Numbered from the stretch's first letter, positions 1-7,722 are shown. The stretch is 15,430 nt of DNA from an uncultured Alistipes sp. (GCA_937895825.1 CALBKP010000033.1:1-15430), one strand, 5' to 3'. Made by a program: numbers and translations. The notes: a model not told the origin generated them from the sequence alone.

Positions 1-2524
1 TAGAGAAGTCGTAACCGAGCTCACCGAACTGCCACATCATCTTAGGATATGGGGCGAGGAAGTGGAAGGCATAGACAGCCTGCAGACGCTTTGATATTAC
101 AGCCCAGTCATCCTTAACGTAGGTCTGACCATTAGTGATAGCCTTGTAGGCGATACGCTCCTCGTCGTGGGTCTCGATGTTGTTGATGCGACCGCGCTTG
201 ATATCCGAGAAGTTAGACTGGCTACCTGCACGTGTTACACTCTGACGGCTTGCCTGCGCAGGCTTAGCACCATCGACCATAACGTAGATCTTCATTGTCT
301 CGGGCTGGAAATAGAAGTCATACTTTACACCTACCTCGGCATTCATAAGCACGTTCTTATCACCATTGAGCGAGATGACTGCGCCAAGCTCATTGAGCTT
401 CGTACCATCGGCAACGCCGTACGACGTATCCCAGTTGCGGTTCTTGCGCACCTTGAATACGCAGCCCTCTTTGTTTGCATCGGCAAAGATAACATCCTCG
501 GCCACGAGGTAACCATCAGCCTCAACGAAAGCGATGTCAGTAGTCCAGTTGTTATTCTTGAAGTCACCCATAAGGCCCCAGAAGCCATCAACCGAGCCAT
601 CGTCGTACCAGCCCATAACGGTCTCGCCATAGCCACCCATAGCGTTATTGCTCCAGCAGAGAGCACCAACCTTCGTATAGAGTTCGTTCTCCTCCTTCTG
701 ATCGCAGAAATGCTCGAAGATGACGTAAGCATCCTGCTCAACCTCGCGGATAGCCGTAGCATAGTCCGAGAGGATAGTGATACGCTCCGCAGAGTAGCCA
801 CCAGCATCATAGTTGCCAGGGTTCTGCACGAAGCCCTTAGTAAGGTCGAAACGGAAACCATCGACCTTATACTCCTCCAACCAATACTTCAACACATCCT
901 TGAAGTATGAGCGAGTCTTGGGATAGAGGTGTTTGAAGTCGTGGAACACACTCCAGTTATGAGGTGCATCGACGTTGAAGAAGGGGTTATCGGGAGCAGT
1001 CTTATTGGCACCCGAATCCCACCACATCTTAGCCCAAGGGAACTGACCCGTGGCGTGGTTGAACACAACATCAAGGATCACGGCAATACCGCGCTTGTGA
1101 CACTCGTCGATAAATCTCTTATATGCCTCCTCCGTACCATAGGCCTTGTCGGCAGCGAAGTAGAAGCAAGGATTATAGCCCCACGAGTCGTTGCCGTCGA
1201 ACTCCTGGATAGGCATAAGCTCAATAGCGTTTATACCGAGCGTCTCAAGGTAGTCAAGCTTCTCGGTAACTGCATCGATAGAGCCAGCCTCACTAAAGTC
1301 GCGGATAAGTAGCTCGTAGATAGCCAACGAGTTCTCCGCAGGGCGGTCAAAGTCGGTAACAGTCCAAGCATACTCAGGCTTATCAAGCTGGAATACCGAC
1401 ACGATATCCGACGTGTACTGCGAAGGATAGGGCTTAAGATCGGGATATACCGTAGCGTCGATCCACTTATCGTTCCAAGGATCGAGAATCTTCTTAGCAT
1501 AGGGGTCACCCACCTTAATCGCGCCATCAACCAAGAACTGATAGCCATACTCCGTACCCATATCAAGGTCCTCAACCGTAGTCCAGAAGTAGTCACCATC
1601 GCGCTTCATAAGGTACTCGTTCGAGGGTGTGTAGCTATTGAAGTCACCAAGGAGGACAACCGACGACTTACCCGGAGCGAAGAGCACGAACGTTGCCGAC
1701 GTACCCTCTACATTAACACCATCAACCATGCCTGCGGGGCGCTCAGCCTCAACCGTAGCAGCCAAGATAGCCACCGACACACTCTCCTCGATAGTCTCCA
1801 CACCATCCGTAGCGACGGCCTTAAATACCACATCGGCAGGCTCCTCGGGGACAAAGCTATATGTGATAAGCGAGCTACCACTCTCAGCAACAACCTTATC
1901 ATTCATATAGAGCGTAACAGTGGTTGCCTCCTGCTGCTGTACCTGCACGCTGCACTCCTGTCCAACGGTCAAAATCTCGCCATTCTTAGGTGTAAGGAAC
2001 TTCACTGACATTCCCTCAGTAGCAAGCTCAATGAAGATATCCGAGCCATTATCCTTAACCTCGATTGAGTTATCTGCCGAGCGGAACACGAACGCCAGAT
2101 GCGTGATTGTCTCACCCTCGGGTACGCCATAGTGGGCACGAGGGCCGCCCTTGATTACATAGTGCCAGATGTTATCGCCCTGCGACTCGAGTTTACACTC
2201 GGGGATATTGTCACCCCATTCCGAAAGCACATACTTCCAATCACCCATAGTCGTACTCTCTGCGGTAAGCACGCCAGTATGAGCGTAGAGCTCACCAGTA
2301 AAGCCCTCAGCAGCCGTACCCGCAGTGTTGAGGATAACGGTTACATCCTCGGTCATCGACTCGGTAACAAACGCAGGGTCTGTCGAGATCAGAGGAAACT
2401 CCGAAGGGCCACCAGGAACAACGGCGGGAGGGGGGTTAGGAGGAAGAACAAGGCCTCCATCATCGCCACAGCTAAGTGCAAGGATGGCAACGAAGGCCAT
2501 CAGCAAGAAACGTAACTTTTTCAT
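1..2524 (-). CDS. Surface-exposed GH13 alpha-amylase-family lipoprotein (3' end outside window)
   Basis: This gene reads without interruption from an ATG at 2524 off the left edge, giving 841 codons with no stop. Residues 1-19 are a lipoprotein signal ending LALSC; Cys19 is followed by GDDGG, the acidic pattern that in Bacteroidota marks lipoproteins for the cell surface. Residues about 35-155 and 157-255 look like two beta-rich modules, the second Ig-like. Residues about 273-352 resemble a CBM48/E-set domain (LLGDFNSY, DPWND). The GH13 barrel starts near Tyr403. Its conserved regions are visible: DVVFNH (485-490), GFRFD with nucleophile Asp560, VIFEHF with acid/base Glu604, and ETHDE with His786 and Asp787. 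It should cleave alpha-glucans such as starch, glycogen or pullulan outside the cell; the exact specificity cannot be read. No SusC/SusD genes lie upstream. The C-terminal part is not visible. Confidence 0.93.
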   Translation of the reverse strand, partial: MKKLRFLLMAFVAILALSCGDDGGLVLPPNPPPAVVPGGPSEFPLISTDPAFVTESMTEDVTVILNTAGTAAEGFTGELYAHTGVLTAESTTMGDWKYVLSEWGDNIPECKLESQGDNIWHYVIKGGPRAHYGVPEGETITHLAFVFRSADNSIEVKDNGSDIFIELATEGMSVKFLTPKNGEILTVGQECSVQVQQQEATTVTLYMNDKVVAESGSSLITYSFVPEEPADVVFKAVATDGVETIEESVSVAILAATVEAERPAGMVDGVNVEGTSATFVLFAPGKSSVVLLGDFNSYTPSNEYLMKRDGDYFWTTVEDLDMGTEYGYQFLVDGAIKVGDPYAKKILDPWNDKWIDATVYPDLKPYPSQYTSDIVSVFQLDKPEYAWTVTDFDRPAENSLAIYELLIRDFSEAGSIDAVTEKLDYLETLGINAIELMPIQEFDGNDSWGYNPCFYFAADKAYGTEEAYKRFIDECHKRGIAVILDVVFNHATGQFPWAKMWWDSGANKTAPDNPFFNVDAPHNWSVFHDFKHLYPKTRSYFKDVLKYWLEEYKVDGFRFDLTKGFVQNPGNYDAGGYSAERITILSDYATAIREVEQDAYVIFEHFCDQKEENELYTKVGALCWSNNAMGGYGETVMGWYDDGSVDGFWGLMGDFKNNNWTTDIAFVEADGYLVAEDVIFADANKEGCVFKVRKNRNWDTSYGVADGTKLNELGAVISLNGDKNVLMNAEVGVKYDFYFQPETMKIYVMVDGAKPAQASRQSVTRAGSQSNFSDIKRGRINNIETHDEERIAYKAITNGQTYVKDDWAVISKRLQAVYAFHFLAPYPKMMWQFGELGYDFS

Positions 2525-2601
2525 TTGTGTACTCTTTTATTTAGTTAATCTATTGTCGTCGTGTCCAACCAGATTCGCGCATACCCGCGTATAAGGCCTT
2601 G

Positions 2602-2631
2602 CAAAGTTACTGAAAATATCCGACAACAGAA
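2602..2631 (-). promoter_or_regulatory. Promoter of the GH13 gene
   Basis: Read on the minus strand, TAACTTTG (2609 to 2602) matches the Bacteroidota -7 box TAnnTTTG exactly. Nineteen bases upstream lies TTTTC, a one-base variant of the -33 box. Transcription would start near 2595, leaving a leader of about 70 bases. The -33 part overlaps the T-rich tail of the preceding terminator. Confidence 0.6.
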
Positions 2632-2665
2632 AAGACCATCGTGTTAATTTACCCGATGGTCTAAA
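2630..2665 (-). terminator. Terminator after the tdk-tsaC-thioesterase cluster
   Basis: On the minus strand the nine-base arms AGACCATCG (2662-2654) and CGATGGTCT (2641-2633) can pair around a 12-base loop. The second arm is followed directly by TTTTC. This is a classic intrinsic terminator shape, placed 27 bases after the thioesterase stop. Confidence 0.75.
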
Positions 2666-2691
2666 TTCTTGTACGAATGGACTATTTATGG

Positions 2692-3099
2692 CTATGAGCG
2701 GACGAGGTACTCCTCAAGCTTCACGCGCCACTGCTCCGGTATTGCTACCGTCTGTTGCAGTTCGAAGTCGAAGGCCACCATCACTGACGAGCTCTCCGTA
2801 AGGCACTTATCGCCCGACATGATTCGCTGGTGAAGGGTCATGCTCTTGGTGCCTATGCGCGACACATCAGTAACAACCTCAATGTCGTCCTGCAAGCGTA
2901 CCTGACCGATATAGTCGGTATGTGTTGAGGCTGTGATAATCCTCAGTTTATCGAATACACCCGTAACACCCAAGACCTTAGAGTAAAACTCTGTCTTGCC
3001 CATATCAAAGTAGCTCTGCTGCCAAATATTATTCACATGCATAAACGAATCGACATCCGAAAAACGTTTCTGCACAGGTGTTCTTAACTCCTTTGCCAT
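2692..3099 (-). CDS. Acyl-CoA thioesterase, 4HBT hotdog family
   Basis: The 135-residue protein has the length and signature of single-domain hotdog thioesterases of the 4-hydroxybenzoyl-CoA thioesterase/FadM type. The conserved segment RFSDVDSFMHVNN (residues 12-24) contains the Asp (Asp17) and the HVNN turn that form the active site in this family. Such enzymes hydrolyse acyl-CoA or acyl-ACP thioesters in the cytoplasm; the acyl substrate cannot be told from sequence. It is the last gene of a three-gene minus-strand cluster, starting six bases after the tsaC stop, and a terminator hairpin follows. Its link to its two neighbours is probably only shared transcription. Confidence 0.88.
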   Translation of the reverse strand: MAKELRTPVQKRFSDVDSFMHVNNIWQQSYFDMGKTEFYSKVLGVTGVFDKLRIITASTHTDYIGQVRLQDDIEVVTDVSRIGTKSMTLHQRIMSGDKCLTESSSVMVAFDFELQQTVAIPEQWRVKLEEYLVRS

Positions 3100-3105
3100 A
3101 TCACT

Positions 3106-3669
3106 CTAATTTCTAATAATCTCAACCTCACCACCCTCACCAAAGGCTATTATCGCGCTCGGCTTAAGCGTGGGCTTACCCTCAAAGCGTGGGTGTACGA
3201 CATAATCCACCCCTTTTAATATCACTTCGTCAACATCTCTCAGCCTCTTTGCCGCGGGCTCACCCGAGATGTTTGCCGACGTAGAGACAATAGGCTTGCC
3301 AAACTTACGTAGCAACGCCTGACAAAATTCGTGGTTAGGAACACGCACGCCTAAGGTCTTAGTCTCGGGGATAAGGCTCGGAGCAACACCCACAGCACCT
3401 GGTAGAATAGCCGTAAGTGGCTTATCCGACATCTCCATAACCTCAAAGGCGATGCCTGGGGCACGGTTAACATACCTTACAACCATATCGGCATCACGAC
3501 ACAAGCACAGCATCGAGTGCTTATCCTCGCTACGCTTAAGCGCATAGATTCTCTGCACGGCCTCCTCGTTCGTAGCATCGCAGCCTATACCCCAAACCGT
3601 GTCAGTAGGATAGAGTATAATGCCTCCTTCGCGCAACACCTTAACGCACTCATCAACAGCTCTCTGCAT
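3106..3669 (-). CDS. tsaC: L-threonylcarbamoyladenylate synthase (TsaC/Sua5/YrdC family)
   Basis: The 187-residue protein carries the YrdC-domain signature GGIILYPTDTVWGIGCDA (residues 15-32), the KRSEDKH segment that binds substrate, and STSANISGEPA near residues 129-139. The family makes threonylcarbamoyl-AMP from threonine, bicarbonate and ATP, the first step of the t6A37 modification of tRNAs reading ANN codons. The length fits the short TsaC-like form with only the YrdC domain and no Sua5 C-terminal domain. It starts four bases after the tdk stop and is followed closely by the thioesterase, so the three are probably cotranscribed. Many Bacteroidota annotations use the names ywlC or sua5 for this protein. 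Confidence 0.93.
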   Translation of the reverse strand: MQRAVDECVKVLREGGIILYPTDTVWGIGCDATNEEAVQRIYALKRSEDKHSMLCLCRDADMVVRYVNRAPGIAFEVMEMSDKPLTAILPGAVGVAPSLIPETKTLGVRVPNHEFCQALLRKFGKPIVSTSANISGEPAAKRLRDVDEVILKGVDYVVHPRFEGKPTLKPSAIIAFGEGGEVEIIRN

Positions 3670-3672
3670 ACT

Positions 3673-4242
3673 CTACTTCTTACCTCTTAGTTCGTTAAAA
3701 CAGTGGCGACAGATGGGCTGATACGTATCGTGAGCACCCAACAACACCTGCTTATCATCCTCGGTCAAGCGATGCGAGTGGTGTGCGAGGTCGCCACAGC
3801 GCACACATATAGCGTGTACCTTCGTAACATACTCCGCCGTAGCCATAAGCGCAGGCATAGGGCCAAAAGGCACACCCATATAATCCATATCGAGGCCTGC
3901 AACAATAACACGTATACCACTATTGGCAAGCTGACGGCACACATCCACGATACCATCATCGAAGAACTGCGCCTCATCGATACCCACAACATCAACATCA
4001 GAGGTCATCAGCAAAATATTCTGCGCTGACTCCACAGGTGTCGACTGTATTGCATTGGCATCGTGCGACACAACCTCCTCCTCCGAGTATCTCACATCGA
4101 TAGAGGGTTTAAATATCTCAACCTTAAGGTTGGCGAACTGAGCTCGCTTCATACGGCGGATCAACTCCTCGGTCTTGCCCGAAAACATCGAGCCACATAT
4201 CACCTCAATCCACCCCTTATGCTTGTTGTTCTCTAAAAACAT
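3673..4242 (-). CDS. tdk: Thymidine kinase
   Basis: The 189-residue protein is a type II thymidine kinase. It shows the P-loop GSMFSGKT (residues 17-24), the DEAQFFD motif with catalytic Glu90, and four Cys in the CVRC (146, 149) and CRHC (178, 181) pairs that bind structural zinc. The enzyme phosphorylates thymidine to dTMP in the salvage pathway. The chosen ATG at 4242 gives the normal short N-terminus before the P-loop. No good TAnnTTTG promoter is visible in the 46 bases between the repeat array and this start. Transcription may therefore come from murA, through the repeats, or from a promoter inside the array. Confidence 0.96.
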   Translation of the reverse strand: MFLENNKHKGWIEVICGSMFSGKTEELIRRMKRAQFANLKVEIFKPSIDVRYSEEEVVSHDANAIQSTPVESAQNILLMTSDVDVVGIDEAQFFDDGIVDVCRQLANSGIRVIVAGLDMDYMGVPFGPMPALMATAEYVTKVHAICVRCGDLAHHSHRLTEDDKQVLLGAHDTYQPICRHCFNELRGKK

Positions 4243-4287
4243 ATTTAGACTGCAGTTATCTTATTACTTATCTTGTCGGTTCAAGCT

Positions 4288-4421
4288 AATTGTATCGGTT
4301 TGCAAACCATAAGGCCTACAAACTCTCTCCTATCAATTCATCGGCATGCAAACCATAAGGCCTACAAACTCTCTCCTTATCAATTCATCAGTTTGCAAAC
4401 CATAAGGCCTACGAACTCTCC
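4288..4421. repeat. Three-copy tandem repeat, period 46-47 bp, between murA and tdk
   Basis: The core TGCAAACCATAAGGCCTAC begins at 4301, 4347 and 4394, so the spacing is 46 and then 47 bases; the difference is one T in the CTCTCCTTAT part. Copies 2 and 3 also share CAATTCATC upstream of the core; copy 1 has only an imperfect version. Copy 1 contains the 12-bp palindrome GGTTTGCAAACC (4297-4308) and copy 3 contains GTTTGCAAAC. In copy 2 this becomes GGCATGCAAACC, which breaks the palindrome. The array fills most of the space between the murA stop and the tdk start. No protein-coding role is likely. Confidence 0.9.
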
Positions 4422-4428
4422 ACTTCCC

Positions 4429-5739
4429 TTACTCGTCCAGGCGCATAATCTTAGCACCCAGAGCATTGAGACGCTTATCTATATCACGATAGCCACGATC
4501 TATCTGCTCAATATTCTGTATCGTGCTGGTTCCCTCGGCACTCATAGCTGCAATAAGCAGAGCCACACCCGCACGGATATCGGGCGAGGTCATATTTGCC
4601 GCACGCAACGGATGCTCGTGGTTGTGGCCAATGACCGTAGCACGGTGCGGATCGCATAGAATAATCTGTGCGCCCATGTCAATGAGTTTGTCGACAAAGA
4701 ACAGACGACTCTCAAACATCTTCTGATGAATAAGCACCGCACCCTTAGCCTGCGTAGCCACAACAAGAAATATAGACAACAGATCGGGCGTGAGGCCTGG
4801 CCATGGAGCATCGGCAATGGTCATAATCGAGCCATCAATAAAGCTCTCGATGCTATAATTCTCCTGCACAGGGATATAGATATCATCACCACGTTGCTCG
4901 AAACGTATGCCCATGCGTGCAAACTGCTGAGGGATGATACCCAGATTCTCGTACGACACATTCTTAATCGTAAGCTCCGAGCGTGTCATCGCCGCCATGC
5001 CGATAAAGCTACCCACCTCGATCATATCCGGGAGCATCGTATGCTCCGTGCCACCCAGCGACTCCACGCCATCAATAGTAAGAAGGTTCGAGGCGATACC
5101 CGAGATCTTGGCGCCCATGCGGTTAAGCATCTTGCACAACTGCTGCAAGTAGGGCTCGCACGCCGCATTATATATCGTCGTGCGTCCCTCGGCTAACACT
5201 GCCGCCATAACGATATTTGCCGTACCCGTCACCGAAGCCTCGTCAAGGAGCATATACGTACCCTTCAACCTCTCAGCCTCGACGGTATAAAACTCATCGC
5301 TAAGGTCGAAGTTAAAGCTTGCACCGAGCTTCTGGAAACCAAGGAAATGGGTATCCAACCTACGGCGGCCAATCTTATCGCCACCAGGCTTAGGCATAAA
5401 ACCCACACCAAAGCGAGCCAACAGCGGGCCAATCATCATCACCGAGCCACGCAACCTACGGCATCGCTTGTGATAGTCGGCCGTACGCAGGTACTCGAGA
5501 TCTATCTCATCAGCCTGGAGAGCGAAGTCGTCATCCGACAGACGCTCAACCTTAACACCCATCTTCGACATCAGCTCCAAGAGCTGCATGACATCAGCAA
5601 TGATAGGCACATTGTGTAACACCACGCGCTCCGACGTGAGCAACGTGGCACATATTATCTGAAGGGCCTCGTTTTTCGCGCCCTGAGGCATGATTTCGCC
5701 CTTGAGGCGATGACCACCCTCTACTATAAACTTTGCCAT
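4429..5739 (-). CDS. murA: UDP-N-acetylglucosamine 1-carboxyvinyltransferase (Asp form)
   Basis: At 436 residues this is a full-length EPSP-synthase-fold MurA. It carries out the first committed step of peptidoglycan synthesis, moving enolpyruvate from PEP to UDP-GlcNAc in the cytoplasm. The N-terminus (FIVEGGHRLKGEI) and the substrate-binding GAKNEAL motif (20-26) are intact. The active-site loop reads MPKPGGDKIGRRRLDTHF, so Asp121 sits where E. coli MurA has Cys115, the residue alkylated by fosfomycin. MurA enzymes with Asp here are active but fosfomycin-insensitive, as known for mycobacterial and chlamydial enzymes. The ATG at 5739 is supported by a promoter a few bases upstream and by the conserved N-terminus. 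Confidence 0.96.
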   Translation of the reverse strand: MAKFIVEGGHRLKGEIMPQGAKNEALQIICATLLTSERVVLHNVPIIADVMQLLELMSKMGVKVERLSDDDFALQADEIDLEYLRTADYHKRCRRLRGSVMMIGPLLARFGVGFMPKPGGDKIGRRRLDTHFLGFQKLGASFNFDLSDEFYTVEAERLKGTYMLLDEASVTGTANIVMAAVLAEGRTTIYNAACEPYLQQLCKMLNRMGAKISGIASNLLTIDGVESLGGTEHTMLPDMIEVGSFIGMAAMTRSELTIKNVSYENLGIIPQQFARMGIRFEQRGDDIYIPVQENYSIESFIDGSIMTIADAPWPGLTPDLLSIFLVVATQAKGAVLIHQKMFESRLFFVDKLIDMGAQIILCDPHRATVIGHNHEHPLRAANMTSPDIRAGVALLIAAMSAEGTSTIQNIEQIDRGYRDIDKRLNALGAKIMRLDE

Positions 5740-5755
5740 ACGCTTAAATTTTTAC

Positions 5756-5784
5756 CAAAGGTAAGAAAAATTCAGCAACAACAA
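5756..5784 (-). promoter_or_regulatory. Promoter of murA
   Basis: On the minus strand TACCTTTG (5763 to 5756) matches the -7 consensus. A TTG lies 18 bases upstream (5784 to 5782), inside a run of TTG triplets that gives alternative -33 positions. The start would fall near 5749, leaving a leader of only about 10 bases before the ATG. Confidence 0.65.
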
Positions 5785-5845
5785 CAAATTATACCCTAAT
5801 AAGTTTTCAACAAATGCCCTATTTTCCACCAAACAGCCACATATC

Positions 5846-5938
5846 ATTCAGTTTATCATTTTACCCTTTTAGTAGATATTTACAATGTTTTATAGACTTA
5901 TCATACACTTATATTATCCGATAGGTCGAAAACTGAAT
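5846..5938. promoter_or_regulatory. Nine-base inverted repeat upstream of the AraC gene, possible operator
   Basis: ATTCAGTTT (5846-5854) and its exact reverse complement AAACTGAAT (5930-5938) lie in the AT-rich divergent region between murA and the AraC-type gene. The second arm abuts the -33 element of the regulator promoter. AraC-family proteins often bind paired sites near their own promoter, but a chance repeat in AT-rich DNA is possible. Confidence 0.25.
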
Positions 5939-5967
5939 TGCAGAACAAAATAGTTTTTGTTACTTTG
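5938..5967 (+). promoter_or_regulatory. Promoter of the AraC-family gene
   Basis: TTG (5938-5940) is followed after 19 bases by TTACTTTG (5960-5967), one base off TAnnTTTG. Transcription would start near 5974. This places the transcript start downstream of a possible TTG start at 5957 and supports the ATG at 6011, with a leader of about 37 bases. Confidence 0.55.
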
Positions 5968-6010
5968 CGTTACCTATGTAGAGCAAATAGAAAATTTAAA
6001 AGATACATGT

Positions 6011-6880
6011 ATGAAAGAGTTTATTAACCCTTTGAACATCGACGCTATCAACAACGATGGCGTTAGCATCGGTGACGATTTGGCTCTATACCCTTTTAGA
6101 ACCAAGTGGGGGACATATCCCATCCATGAGCCAAAGAAACTCACAAATGCAGTCATTGCCATCTGCACCGCAGGACATTGCCGTCTGAAGGTAAACTTAG
6201 AGGAGTACGAGGTGGAGGGGCCTATGCTTATATCGCTGCTCCCTGGTCAGATAATCGAGCCTTTGGAGTGTAGTGCCAACATCGAGGGATATGCCATAAG
6301 CCTCTCACGTCGCTTTATCGACATGCTCAACCTCCCTGGCTGGCAGCAGCAGTATATGTTGATGTATAACAACCCGTTAAGTGCCATCGACAGCGATAAA
6401 CTCACGGCCATACGTATCTTCTACGCCATACTCTACAAGGCAGCATCGAACGACGAGAACCCCTTCCGTTTGCAGGTCATCGAAAACCTTATCCGCGTAT
6501 TCTACTATGGTGGAGTATATCAGTTTAAGCAGAACGATACTATGTCTACCTCTTCAAAGAATAGCATCGTCGACCGTTTCCTATCGCTCGTCGAGGAGCA
6601 CTACCGCGAGGAGCGACTCATAGGCTTCTATGCCGACAGGCTATGTATCACGCCGAAGTACCTATCGAAGTTGGTGAAGGAGAACACTGGTCGCTCGGCG
6701 GGCGAGTGGATTGAGAGCCACGTAATACTCGAGGCTCGCGCCATGCTCCAGTCCTCGGACATGACTATTCAGCAGATTGCCGCCTCGCTAAACTTCCCCA
6801 ACCAGTCGTTCTTCGGCAAATATTTCAAGCGCGCCACGGGGCTATCACCCAAGCAGTATCGTCACAACGGCAACAAATAG
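6011..6880 (+). CDS. AraC-family transcriptional regulator
   Basis: The 289-residue protein has a C-terminal AraC double helix-turn-helix (about residues 188-285): LCITPKYLSKLVKENTGRSA forms the first unit, and MTIQQIAASLNFPNQSFFGK with YFKRATGLSPKQYR the second. The N-terminal half (about 20-110) looks like the cupin-like sensor domain common in Bacteroidota members of this family (LISLLPGQIIEPLE, GYAISLSRRF). It should bind DNA and control nearby or distant genes; the ligand and targets are unknown. An in-frame TTG at 5957 would add 18 residues but overlaps the likely -7 box, so I start at ATG 6011. It is a single-gene unit, divergent from murA, with a stem-loop terminator about 130 bases downstream. 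Confidence 0.92.
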   Translation: MKEFINPLNIDAINNDGVSIGDDLALYPFRTKWGTYPIHEPKKLTNAVIAICTAGHCRLKVNLEEYEVEGPMLISLLPGQIIEPLECSANIEGYAISLSRRFIDMLNLPGWQQQYMLMYNNPLSAIDSDKLTAIRIFYAILYKAASNDENPFRLQVIENLIRVFYYGGVYQFKQNDTMSTSSKNSIVDRFLSLVEEHYREERLIGFYADRLCITPKYLSKLVKENTGRSAGEWIESHVILEARAMLQSSDMTIQQIAASLNFPNQSFFGKYFKRATGLSPKQYRHNGNK

Positions 6881-7008
6881 TCGTCAAGACATATAGTTAT
6901 TGATTATGGTAAGCAGAAAGAGTTTGTGGAACTGATGAGTTAAATAATGGGTCTCACGGACAAGGGAATGGCTCTCTCATAATACTCAGACGCACAGAAT
7001 CCATTATT
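6881..7008 (+). other. 3' untranslated stretch after the AraC gene with an 8-bp inverted repeat
   Basis: No convincing gene lies here. The reading frame of the regulator stays open past its TAG for 19 more codons (to TAA near 6943), ending in HIVIDYGKQKEFVELMS. This looks protein-like but is short. AATAATGG (6943-6950) is mirrored by CCATTATT (7001-7008), which abuts the terminator hairpin at 7009, so the RNA 3' end could fold as two adjacent stems. It could be a structured 3' UTR, a small RNA released from it, or chance. Confidence 0.3.
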
Positions 7009-7050
7009 GAGGCTGACCACTATATTACCTATTAGTAGTCAGCCTCTTTA
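7009..7050 (+). terminator. Terminator of the AraC-family gene
   Basis: GAGGCTGAC (7009-7017) and GTCAGCCTC (7038-7046) form a perfect nine-pair stem. After one mismatch it can be extended by ACT pairing with AGT. TTTA follows on the plus strand, while the minus-strand side has no T tract, so the plus-strand direction is favoured. Confidence 0.75.
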
Positions 7051-7111
7051 TGTATCGTATCGAGTTATCCCTATACATTCAATAACGGTAGCGCGATAAT
7101 ATGCAAATCAC

Positions 7112-7687
7112 CTACTTACCAAAGCGCACTCCAAATTGAAGGTATAGAGTATTTACCATATTAGAGCGTGGATTATTAGGAGGATAAACATCAGATACTA
7201 AATATCTAAATTCATCAGAGGTTAACAATCTATAACCTAATGAGATATTAAAACGGTTAAAATCTATACCTCCTCCGATGTTCAGATACATACCCCAATC
7301 GTTGCGAGTGTTAGTATGAGTACCCAAGCTAAGCTCAGCATAGGGTCTTAGCTTGCTCGCCTTACAACGCGGATAGTATTTCACGTTTGGAGCTACAACA
7401 AAATAGAGATCAGCCGCTGAGTAGCGCTCAAAGGGATAATATGTGTGACATAGTATTGTAACCTCTCCACCCACATATACCCTATCCTTCAGACGTGCGC
7501 CGAAATCTGTCTTTAGATTCCAGCCATAGAATATATCGTTATCGAGTGGAGCAAATCCACCAAAATTTAATCTCGACTCAAAGCGAGCCTTCGACTGTTG
7601 AGCCTCTTTTCCTAAATAGTCGGTCTGTGCAATAGCCGATGGTATCGCAACAAACAACATAAATAGCGTTAAAAAATATCGCATCAT
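7112..7687 (-). CDS. Small outer-membrane beta-barrel protein, unknown function
   Basis: The 191-residue protein has a signal peptide (residues 1-20, ending in AIA before Gln21). The rest alternates polar and hydrophobic residues in the manner of beta-strands (FESRLNFGGFAP, YLNIGGGIDFNRFNISLGYR) and ends YLQFGVRFGK. This fits a small barrel of about eight strands of the OmpW/OmpA-like or DUF3575-like sort; I cannot name a family with certainty. The gene is clearly richer in A and T than its neighbours and stands alone, between the AraC terminator and an AT-rich gap, so recent acquisition is possible. The divergent AraC gene is a conceivable regulator, but nothing shows this. Two adjacent ATG codons (7687 and 7684) could both serve as start. 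Confidence 0.75.
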   Translation of the reverse strand: MMRYFLTLFMLFVAIPSAIAQTDYLGKEAQQSKARFESRLNFGGFAPLDNDIFYGWNLKTDFGARLKDRVYVGGEVTILCHTYYPFERYSAADLYFVVAPNVKYYPRCKASKLRPYAELSLGTHTNTRNDWGMYLNIGGGIDFNRFNISLGYRLLTSDEFRYLVSDVYPPNNPRSNMVNTLYLQFGVRFGK

Positions 7688-7722
7688 AACATAAATTTTT
7701 AAGTGATAAACGTGGGTTTACA

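Noticed and set aside
167..2594. Several long plus-strand frames opposite the GH13 gene
   Set aside because: The minus-strand frame encodes an intact enzyme with all GH13 motifs; the plus-strand frames are antisense shadows with no domain signature.
4288..4421. A CRISPR array
   Set aside because: The units are directly adjacent with the same sequence throughout; there are no unique spacers of regular length and no cas genes nearby.
4273..4659. A plus-strand frame through the tandem repeats into murA
   Set aside because: Its repeated peptide arises only from the DNA repeat, and it runs antisense into the conserved murA coding sequence.
5957..6010. A TTG-started N-terminal extension of the AraC-family protein
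   Set aside because: The TTG lies on or before the predicted -7 box, so it would not be in the transcript; the ATG at 6011 gives a normal protein.
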